From NCBI RefSeq assembly GCF_003855395.1, contig NZ_CP034015.1, forward strand, positions 1,126,001 through 1,190,000: DNA of 64,000 nt, given 5' to 3'. How positions within the stretch are numbered: the stretch's first letter is position 1; each line of letters starts with the position of its first letter. The position numbers and the translations under genes were made by a program. The notes beneath the pieces were generated by a model. The model was not told the DNA's origin. It saw only the letters and a list, made by a program, of their open reading frames with translations, and made no database searches. This DNA is from Shewanella livingstonensis (GTDB taxonomy: Bacteria > Pseudomonadota > Gammaproteobacteria > Enterobacterales > Shewanellaceae). Positions 57,637 to 64,000 of the stretch are shown one piece after another.

Positions 57637-57665
57637 TTTATACATTAATGAACCCGGTAAAACAA
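57637..57665 (-). promoter_or_regulatory. candidate promoter of the three-gene operon
   Basis: On the minus strand TTGTTT (57665-57660), 17 bp, TATAAA (57642-57637). The remaining part of 57604-57894 is AT-rich with no gene. Confidence 0.5.
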
Positions 57666-57894
57666 CCTTATGGATTAAAGTAAACTTATTTAAAACGTTA
57701 AAACGTGAACGAGGATGATTTATCAAAACCACATTCATTTCAGATCCAGTTCAACACCATTCAAATTTTTCAATTTAAAGCGCATTTATGCACAAAAAAG
57801 TGATTATCTTTTATATTAATGTGACTAATTTAGTAAGCAGAAATAGATGTTTATAGCTAAATTGAGATAACAAATAATGGTATATTACGGAGGT

Positions 57895-57926
57895 ATGATG
57901 AACACTTCTTAAACAGTGTTCATCAT
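57895..57926. terminator. hairpin just 3' of the 6S RNA gene
   Basis: ATGATGAACACT and AGTGTTCATCAT are perfect 12-bp arms around an 8-nt loop. No T run follows on the minus strand, so it is a likely end or processing structure for 6S precursor rather than a textbook terminator. Confidence 0.5.
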
Positions 57927-57933
57927 AAAATTA

Positions 57934-58120
57934 GAATGCTCCCCCAAATACCGCTGCCGGCGCAGCCCTTGAACCGTAGGTTCAAGGCGGGTAAATGTTC
58001 ATCTCCTAAGGCTTCTCGGTATAATCCGAGCATGCACAATGTTAACGAAAGCATTCACCCTGGGTTTGTAATTATCGGCACAGGGACTTAACCAACGAGC
58101 AAATATCCCAGGGAGCAAAA
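57934..58120 (-). ncRNA. ssrS: 6S RNA
   Basis: About 187 nt directly downstream of zapA, its usual place. The minus strand contains the 6S hallmarks: closing stem TGCTCCC/GGGAGCA, AAGTCCCTGTGCCGATA near the 5' end, GTGCATGCTCGG...CCGAGAAGCCTTAG around the central region, and CCTTGAACC...GGTTCAAGGG in the 3' half. 6S RNA binds sigma-70 RNA polymerase as a promoter mimic in stationary phase. Ends are set from the closing stem and are approximate. Confidence 0.92.
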
Positions 58121-58169
58121 CAGGGTAGAATCAAGTTTTACTTAATTCTGAAATCTTAGTTTAGCCTTC

Positions 58170-58469
58170 CTAGCGGCTTCGTTCAACCAGCGATGTTTCC
58201 AACGTTGACTGTAGTAACGAAATACGCTCATCCATTTGCGCCATATACTGTTTATTTTTTTGCTTTTCTTCAAACAATTCATTGCCAATGTTCAGTGCGG
58301 CCATAATGGCAAGCTCCTCACGGCTTAAATTATTAGTACGAGACTTTAACGTTGTAAGTTGGTTTTCAACTTCTCTGGCTACAGTGCGCAATGCATCTTC
58401 GCGTCCTTTTGGACATGCGATAGAGTAGGTGCGCCCTAATAGGGTAATATCAACAGCACTGTTACTCAT
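58170..58469 (-). CDS. zapA: ZapA, cell-division protein
   Basis: 99 residues. FtsZ-ring stabiliser: an N-terminal domain (VDITLLGRTYSIACPKGREDALRTVAREVENQL) and a C-terminal coiled coil. Directly upstream of ssrS on the same strand, as in other gammaproteobacteria; divergent from the UPF0149 gene. Confidence 0.94.
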   Translation of the reverse strand: MSNSAVDITLLGRTYSIACPKGREDALRTVAREVENQLTTLKSRTNNLSREELAIMAALNIGNELFEEKQKNKQYMAQMDERISLLQSTLETSLVERSR

Positions 58470-58691
58470 AATGTCGCCACAGATCCTAGGTTAACGTTCA
58501 GCATGTGGCGAACTATATAGCGCTGAATTTAAAAGAGCAAGGCAACTGCATCCCTTTTTAGCTATTTGCTGTTTGTGTGAACAAATCCGCTACAGTCCAT
58601 GCATAATTTGGGCACAATACACACTAGTATTTGGAGCATCATCCTAACTCTGCTAGCATTGAAGCAGATATTGCGCTATTAGGAATCAACC

Positions 58692-59267
58692 ATGGCAATC
58701 CCACCTTCGTTATGTATCGAAAAACTAAAACAGGCCTTAGATTACGCTGAAGTTGGCCAGCATCCAGTAGAAGTGCACGGTGCACTTGTTGGGCTTATTT
58801 GTGGTGGTGTAAAACAAGAAAATTTAGCGTGGTTAAAGCCGCTAGTTGAGTTAATGAATGACGGCCAACCGTTAGAACCCAATTTACAACAGCTGATCAG
58901 CGAGTTGTATCAAGACACAGTGACTCGTTTAGTCGATTTCGAATTTGGTTTTACCCTATTACTACCAGAAGAAGAAGCGTCTCTTAGTGATCGTGTAGAA
59001 GCCTTAGCCTTGTGGACTCAAAGCTTTTTAACGGGCATTGCTATTATTCAACCACAGCTAGAAAAAGCGACACCCGATGTGCGTGAAGTGATTAAAGATC
59101 TTGCCGATATTGCCCAGGTAGAATTTGATGTCGGTGATGACGAAGAATCAGAAGTTGCCTACGTTGAACTGCAAGAGTTTGTTAGAATGTCAGCTATTTT
59201 ATGTTACTCAGAGTTTGGCTTAGACATGCCGTTAAATGACACCAACGAGCATTCAACTTTTCACTAA
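58692..59267 (+). CDS. UPF0149 (YgfB) family protein
   Basis: 191 residues, acidic. VEVHGALVGLICGG is the family mark and the C-terminal YVELQEFVRMSAILCYSEF its last helix. Cytosolic; no enzymatic activity known. In E. coli the same gene (ygfB) is followed by pepP and then ubiH; here ubiH starts 28 bp after its stop. Confidence 0.9.
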   Translation: MAIPPSLCIEKLKQALDYAEVGQHPVEVHGALVGLICGGVKQENLAWLKPLVELMNDGQPLEPNLQQLISELYQDTVTRLVDFEFGFTLLLPEEEASLSDRVEALALWTQSFLTGIAIIQPQLEKATPDVREVIKDLADIAQVEFDVGDDEESEVAYVELQEFVRMSAILCYSEFGLDMPLNDTNEHSTFH

Positions 59268-59295
59268 TATTTTGCTATAGGCAGCAACGCAGCGT

Positions 59296-60600
59296 ATGAC
59301 CACAGCAAACACAGCCACCAAACCTCTTGCCGTTGATATTGCCATAGTCGGTGGCGCCATGGCAGGTGCCACGCTAGCCCTAGGGCTAGCTAAGTTATCT
59401 GCTACGTTATCACCCGCCACTTTGTCGCGTCCGCTGCGCATTGCCTTAATCGAAGCCCACGTTAGCAACAATAATCACCCCGGTTTTGATGCTCGCTCCA
59501 TTGCTATTGCGCACGGTTCTATTTTTGAACTCAACCGTTTAGGTATTTGGCTTAAGTTGCAGCACCTTGGCACTGCTATCGAAAATATTCATGTTTCAGA
59601 TCGCGGCCACTTTGGCATGACCGAACTTAATGCTAAACCATTGGGTTTAGATGCATTAGGGCAGGTGGTTGAGCTAGCTCAAGTGGGCAAAGTGTTGTTT
59701 GAACAACTGGCTAAATCATCTGTTGAGGTGTTTTGCCCCGCCAAAGTTACCGATTTACAAGCTCAACAAGACGGCCACTTACTCAGCTTAGATAATGGCA
59801 CGCAATTGCATTGCCAATTATTGGTTGCTGCCGATGGCGCTAATTCAGTGGTGCGCCAACATCTTGGCCAACCTACTGAACAAATCGATTTTAACCAAAC
59901 GGCTATCGTTGCCAATGTCAGTACCGATCAGCCGCATCAACATTGGGCTTATGAGCGCTTTACCCAAACGGGCCCATTAGCACTTTTGCCTATGAGATCA
60001 GCGTCTACGTCATCAGCAGCAAACGCCACTAAGTCATCTAGCGCTTCAGTTCAGTCGCGTTTTTCCGTGGTGTGGGCATTGCCGCCAGCACAAGCTGAGC
60101 AATTAAAACATGCCGATAAAGCTGAGTTTTTAGCGGCATTGCAACAAGCCTTTGGTCACCGTGTTGGCAACTTTGTTGATGTCGGCCAGCGGGTCAGTTA
60201 TCCATTAACATTATCGTATATGCCCAGACCGATTTATCATCGCTGCATATTTATCGGTAACGCGGCGCAAACCCTCCATCCCATAGCGGGACAAGGTTTT
60301 AATCTTGGTCTGCGTGATGTAGTGGGCTTACTTAATGTACTTGAACAGGCTTTTAGTACGTATCAATTAGCCAACACCTCAACCAAGGTTGATGTCGGCA
60401 GTAGTGCTATCGTGCATCAGTATTTAGCTGCTCGCCAGGCCGACCGCGACAACACACTGCGTAATATCGAATTTTTAGTGCGGGGCTTTTCTAATCAATA
60501 TTGGCCGATGGTCGCGGGCCGCAATCTTGGTTTACGTTTATTGTCTTGGTTACCGCCGTTAAAACGCCCAGTGGCACAAACGGCTATGGGCTGGCGTTAA
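59296..60600 (+). CDS. ubiH: UbiH, 2-octaprenyl-6-methoxyphenol hydroxylase
   Basis: 434 residues. FAD monooxygenase of ubiquinone synthesis. IAIVGGAMAGATLALGLAK binds FAD, FDARSIAIAHGS is the UbiH variant of the second block, then VAADGANSVVR and FIGNAAQTLHPIAGQGFNLGLRD. An Ala/Ser/Thr-rich insertion at residues 234-255 is unusual for the family and probably a surface loop. Followed 18 bp later by ubiI. Confidence 0.93.
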   Translation: MTTANTATKPLAVDIAIVGGAMAGATLALGLAKLSATLSPATLSRPLRIALIEAHVSNNNHPGFDARSIAIAHGSIFELNRLGIWLKLQHLGTAIENIHVSDRGHFGMTELNAKPLGLDALGQVVELAQVGKVLFEQLAKSSVEVFCPAKVTDLQAQQDGHLLSLDNGTQLHCQLLVAADGANSVVRQHLGQPTEQIDFNQTAIVANVSTDQPHQHWAYERFTQTGPLALLPMRSASTSSAANATKSSSASVQSRFSVVWALPPAQAEQLKHADKAEFLAALQQAFGHRVGNFVDVGQRVSYPLTLSYMPRPIYHRCIFIGNAAQTLHPIAGQGFNLGLRDVVGLLNVLEQAFSTYQLANTSTKVDVGSSAIVHQYLAARQADRDNTLRNIEFLVRGFSNQYWPMVAGRNLGLRLLSWLPPLKRPVAQTAMGWR

Positions 60601-60618
60601 CTCATTTTAAGGTAAGGA

Positions 60619-61842
60619 TTGAGCATGTTTTCAACTCAAACATATGATGTTGCTATTGTCGGCGGTGGTATGGTCGGGCTTGCAACCGCCATCGGTTTAG
60701 CCAATGCCGACCTGAATGTGGTAGTGATAGACGCAGGCACAACTCAAGCCGTCAGTGGTGAACCGAAATTACGTGTTAGCGCCATCAATAAAGCCAGCCA
60801 ACAATTGCTGGAAAACCTTGGCGCATGGCAATACCTCGACAACAGCCGTGTTAGCCCTTACCAAAAAATGTCGGTGTGGGACAAAGACGGCCTTGGTAAA
60901 ATTGAATTTGACGCCCACAGTATCAGCGAAGCCTATTTAGGCTCGATCATTGAAAATGATGCCATTAACTATGCACTTGCCAAGCGCGCTAGCGAAATAA
61001 GCAATTTAACCCATTTACAAGGCCAGCGTCTTGAACGTATTGCTTTTGGTGAACGCGAAGCGTGGTTGACCCTAGCCAATGGCGATAACGTCAGTGCCGC
61101 CGTGGTGGTTGCCGCCGACGGTGCTAACTCTTGGGTGCGCCAGCAATGCAGTATTCCGCTAACTTTTTGGGACTACGGCCACCATGCCATTGTCGCGACA
61201 GTGCGCACCGAACTCGCCCACGACGCCACCGCCAGACAAGCCTTTTTACCCGGTGGACCGTTAGCCATGTTGCCTTTGTATGATGACCATTTATGCTCAA
61301 TTGTATGGTCAGTATCGCCCCAGCAAGCCGAGCAACTACAAGCCTTAGATGATAGTGAATTCAGTAAAGCATTAACTGCGGCCTTAGATGGCCGATTAGG
61401 TGTGTGTAAAGTGATTAGCGAACGGCAATCATTCCCGCTACGTATGCGTTATGCGCGCCACTTTGCCCGCCACCGATTAGTGCTCGCTGGTGACGCTGCC
61501 CACACCATTCATCCGCTAGCTGGCCAGGGGGTTAACCTAGGTTTTTTAGACGCCGCCAGTATTATCGAAACCTTTAGCCAATTACACCAGCAAGGTAAAG
61601 ACTTAGGTGAATATAGTCATTTACGTGCCCTTGAACGTTGGCGTAAAGCCGAAGCCATGGAGATGATTGCCACCATGGAGGGCTTTAAAAGACTGTTTGC
61701 CGGCAGTAATCCGCTTAAAAAAGCCATGCGCGACATAGGCCTAACCCTCGTTGATAATGTCGCTGGGCTGAAAACAGTTTTCATTAAACAGGCAATGGGT
61801 AACAAAATGACATTACCTAAACTTTGTCGTGAGCCAATTTAA
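60619..61842 (+). CDS. ubiI: UbiI, 2-octaprenylphenol hydroxylase
   Basis: 407 residues. Paralogue of UbiH that hydroxylates C5 of the quinone ring precursor. VAIVGGGMVGLATAIGLA, LRVSAINKASQQLLENLGAW, VVAADGANSWVRQQ and LAGDAAHTIHPLAGQGVNLGFLDA are the FAD-binding blocks. AAGGA precedes the ATG. Placement between ubiH and gcvT equals E. coli ubiI (visC). Confidence 0.92.
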   Translation: MSMFSTQTYDVAIVGGGMVGLATAIGLANADLNVVVIDAGTTQAVSGEPKLRVSAINKASQQLLENLGAWQYLDNSRVSPYQKMSVWDKDGLGKIEFDAHSISEAYLGSIIENDAINYALAKRASEISNLTHLQGQRLERIAFGEREAWLTLANGDNVSAAVVVAADGANSWVRQQCSIPLTFWDYGHHAIVATVRTELAHDATARQAFLPGGPLAMLPLYDDHLCSIVWSVSPQQAEQLQALDDSEFSKALTAALDGRLGVCKVISERQSFPLRMRYARHFARHRLVLAGDAAHTIHPLAGQGVNLGFLDAASIIETFSQLHQQGKDLGEYSHLRALERWRKAEAMEMIATMEGFKRLFAGSNPLKKAMRDIGLTLVDNVAGLKTVFIKQAMGNKMTLPKLCREPI

Positions 61843-61978
61843 TTTTAGCTAATATAGAAACTTGTTTAATATCAGACTACACGGCTAAATCAGCAATTCT
61901 ATTGTAAAAGATTATGTAAAAAAATTACAATAATAGATTAGCTAAACTAATGCGACAGGACTCGGATTAGAAAATTTT

Positions 61979-62010
61979 TTTGTATACAAAATAGGTCTGC
62001 GGAGTATAAT
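61979..62010 (+). promoter_or_regulatory. candidate promoter of gcvTHP
   Basis: A consensus TATAAT at 62005-62010 follows TTGTAT at a wide 19-bp spacing. Upstream, TATTGTAA and TTACAATA (about 61900-61935) form an inverted pair that might be a regulator site. No glycine-riboswitch sequence was recognised. Confidence 0.4.
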
Positions 62011-62068
62011 TTTGTCCGCATTTTATCAAAAACCTACATAAGAAAGGCCTCAAAAAAAAGGGATAATA

Positions 62069-63163
62069 ATGGCTAGCAAAACTGTACTTTTTAACAAGCA
62101 TTTACAATCAAACGCCAAAATGGTTGATTTCCATGGTTGGGAAATGCCGATTAACTACGGCTCTCAAATCGAAGAACACCACGCAGTGCGTCAAGATGCT
62201 GGCATGTTCGATGTGTCTCATATGACGGTAGTTGACGTCACCGGCAGTGATGCTTGTGCCTTTTTACGTAAGTTACTTGCTAACGATGTTGCCAAGCTTA
62301 CCGTACCAGGTAAAGCCCTTTACGGCGGAATGCTAGACGAAACTGCTGGTATCATCGACGACCTTATTACCTACTATTTAACCGACACGCATTACCGCGT
62401 GGTGGTTAACTCCGCTACCCGCGACAAAGACCTAGCCTGGATCAACAAGCAAGCAGCTGTATTTGATGTAGTCGTTACCGAACGTCCAGAGCTGGCAATG
62501 ATCGCGGTTCAAGGCCCTAACGCTAAAGTGAAAGCCGCTAAAGTATTCAATGCTGAGCAAAATGCCGCAGTTGAAGGCATGAAGCCATTCTTTGGTGTGC
62601 AATCAGGCAGCCTATTTATTGCCACCACAGGTTACACCGGTGAAGCAGGCTACGAAATTATCGTTCCAGAAGCAGAAGCCGAAGCATTATGGCAAGCACT
62701 ATTAGATGCAGGCGTTAAGCCATGTGGTCTTGGTGCGCGTGATACCTTACGCTTAGAAGCTGGCATGAACTTATACGGTCAAGACATGGACGAGTCAATC
62801 AATCCATTAGCTGCCAACATGGGCTGGACTGTTGCATGGGAGCCTAGCGAACGTGACTTTATTGGCCGCGAAGCATTAAGCGCAATTAAAGCCGCTGGCA
62901 CTTCAAAATTAGTCGGTTTGGTCATGGAAGAGAAGGGCGTTTTACGCCATGATATGGCGGTATTTTTTACCGACGCAGACGGTGTTGAACACCAAGGTGT
63001 GATCACCAGCGGATCGTTCTCGCCAACCTTAGGCTATTCAATCGCCATGGCCCGCGTACCCAACGGTATTGGTGCCACAGCTGAAGTTGAAATGCGTAAA
63101 AAGCGCGTTAACGTAAAAGTCATCGCCCCAAGTTTCGTACGCAATGGTAAACAAGCTTTTTAA
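62069..63163 (+). CDS. gcvT: GcvT, glycine cleavage aminomethyltransferase
   Basis: 364 residues. T-protein: transfers the methylene group from the lipoyl arm of GcvH to [36 protein letters not shown] at the N-terminus, LITYYL, and [23 protein letters not shown] are diagnostic. AAGGGATAATA precedes the ATG. Confidence 0.97.
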   Translation: MASKTVLFNKHLQSNAKMVDFHGWEMPINYGSQIEEHHAVRQDAGMFDVSHMTVVDVTGSDACAFLRKLLANDVAKLTVPGKALYGGMLDETAGIIDDLITYYLTDTHYRVVVNSATRDKDLAWINKQAAVFDVVVTERPELAMIAVQGPNAKVKAAKVFNAEQNAAVEGMKPFFGVQSGSLFIATTGYTGEAGYEIIVPEAEAEALWQALLDAGVKPCGLGARDTLRLEAGMNLYGQDMDESINPLAANMGWTVAWEPSERDFIGREALSAIKAAGTSKLVGLVMEEKGVLRHDMAVFFTDADGVEHQGVITSGSFSPTLGYSIAMARVPNGIGATAEVEMRKKRVNVKVIAPSFVRNGKQAF

Positions 63164-63242
63164 AGACTCAATAACCTGAGTTGCGTTTACCCAAAAAAAT
63201 TACTGATTAAGTATTAGAACATTAGATTAAGGAACAACAATA

Positions 63243-63632
63243 ATGAGCACTATCCCGGCAGAATTGAAATATGCATCTTCACACGAATGGATCCGTAAAG
63301 AAGCAGACGGTAGCTACACAGTAGGTATCACTGAGCATGCTCAAGAGCTATTAGGCGACATGGTATTCGTAGAATTACCAGAAGTAGGCGACACGGTTAC
63401 TGCCGGTGAAGATTGTGCTGTAGCTGAATCAGTTAAAGCTGCATCAGACATCTACGCACCGATTTCTGGTGAAGTGATTGCGGTAAACGAATCGTTAGAA
63501 GATTCGCCAGAATTGGTCAACAGTGACGCTTTTGGTGGCGGTTGGTTCTTCCGCGTTATGCCTTCTGACGAAGCAGAAGTTGACGCATTACTTGATGCCG
63601 ATGGTTATCAAGAAGTGATTGACCAAGAGTAA
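63243..63632 (+). CDS. gcvH: GcvH, glycine cleavage lipoyl carrier
   Basis: 129 residues. The lipoylated Lys lies in [18 protein letters not shown]. It shuttles the aminomethyl group between GcvP and GcvT. AAGGAACAACAATA precedes the ATG. Confidence 0.97.
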   Translation: MSTIPAELKYASSHEWIRKEADGSYTVGITEHAQELLGDMVFVELPEVGDTVTAGEDCAVAESVKAASDIYAPISGEVIAVNESLEDSPELVNSDAFGGGWFFRVMPSDEAEVDALLDADGYQEVIDQE

Positions 63633-63645
63633 TCACTAATAACAG

Positions 63646-63672
63646 GAAGCTCTCTAGGGAGCTTCTTTGCTA
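63646..63672 (+). terminator. weak hairpin between gcvH and gcvP
   Basis: GAAGCTC and GAGCTTC pair around a short loop, followed by TTTGC. It could attenuate or trim the gcvTHP transcript rather than end it. Confidence 0.35.
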
Positions 63673-63856
63673 TATAGCATTAATATATAGCTAAAAATGT
63701 TGCGCTAATCACCTCTAACCAGTGGCAGCCAAAAAGCCAATGACGAGCGCGTAACATAATAAACCTTAAACAGGTTATTCACGTATTAGCCATTTTCACC
63801 CTAATCCAGTTCTGTGCCCTACCGCCATAACTGGTCGATTTGGAACAAGGTTTAAC

Positions 63857-64000
63857 ATGACCAAGCAAACCCTGACACAACTAGAACAGCACGAACTTTT
63901 CCTGACTCGCCACATTGGCCCAAGTGCAGAACAACAACAAGAAATGTTGAACTTCATTGGCGCAGAATCATTAGAAGATCTCACCGCCCAAACTGTCCCT
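63857..64000 (+). CDS. gcvP: GcvP, glycine dehydrogenase (5' part only)
   Basis: The first 48 codons of the P-protein, cut by the window end. [24 protein letters not shown] is the conserved N-terminus of GcvP. AAGG stands 6 nt before the ATG. Completes gcvTHP. Confidence 0.93.
   Translation, partial: MTKQTLTQLEQHELFLTRHIGPSAEQQQEMLNFIGAESLEDLTAQTVP

Noticed and set aside
57604-58120. Integration site of a mobile element at ssrS
   Set aside because: No integrase, no attachment-type direct repeat and no transposase were found at either end of the cassette, so the insertion mechanism is left open.
61843-62068. Possible glycine riboswitch before gcvT
   Set aside because: The conserved aptamer cores are not seen; only an inverted pair and a promoter-like TATAAT.

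Overview
The window reads as chromosomal DNA of a Shewanella-type marine gammaproteobacterium. The evidence is a six-subunit Na+-pumping NADH:quinone oxidoreductase operon, a cysJIH plus cobA-cysDN-permease-cysC sulfate-assimilation layout, a folX-folE-folM cluster, the gammaproteobacterial zapA/6S RNA/ubiH-ubiI/gcvTHP neighbourhood, and moderately AT-rich coding sequence. The genus assignment is an inference from gene content; no rRNA or tRNA lies in the window. No integrase, transposase, phage gene or CRISPR array was seen.

Layout. 1-7900: the 3' end of cydC, then nqrABCDEF and, beyond a terminator, a 56-residue helix-turn-helix gene (6946-7116, minus). 7200-16400: a nucleoside-sugar-type oxidoreductase, a nitroreductase, lpxL divergent from hldE (lipid A acylation and heptose supply), a predicted exported HEXXH protein, a TetR regulator, a DUF3581 protein and a PAS-GGDEF cyclase. 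16450-34100: pntAB, then two blocks that together make the whole assimilatory sulfate pathway (permease, ATP sulfurylase CysDN, APS kinase CysC, PAPS reductase CysH, sulfite reductase CysJI) together with the SUMT CobA that feeds siroheme to CysI. A 1-kb gene-poor stretch, an anchored unknown protein and pldA separate the two blocks. 34150-43700: csdA-csdE-(degenerate M19 dipeptidase-like protein), tas, an anchored ankyrin-like protein, yjjX-GNAT, a DGSG-repeat beta-solenoid protein and an RNase H with an N-terminal hybrid-binding domain. 43760-51470: a GNAT, mdh, an SDR/DCC pair, the tetrahydromonapterin genes folX-folE-folM, metY and 5-formyl-THF cyclo-ligase.

51670-57603 is the least ordinary part: three same-strand genes (GDPD-type lipoprotein, 820-residue multi-pass protein ending in a PEGA-like domain, multi-pass protein with six CxxCxGxG zinc-finger motifs). 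They have their own candidate promoter and intrinsic terminator and sit between the 6S RNA gene (ssrS) and fau/ygfA, two genes that are adjacent in many gammaproteobacteria. This is the best candidate here for an undescribed envelope system. 57930-64000: ssrS, zapA, a UPF0149 gene, ubiH, ubiI, gcvT, gcvH and the start of gcvP.

Themes that link genes: sulfur flow (sulfate to sulfide, MetY, CsdA/CsdE), NAD(P)H and quinone redox (Nqr, Pnt, Ubi, Mdh), one-carbon and pterin metabolism (FolE/X/M, 5-FCL, GcvTHP) and outer-membrane lipid biology (LpxL, HldE, PldA).
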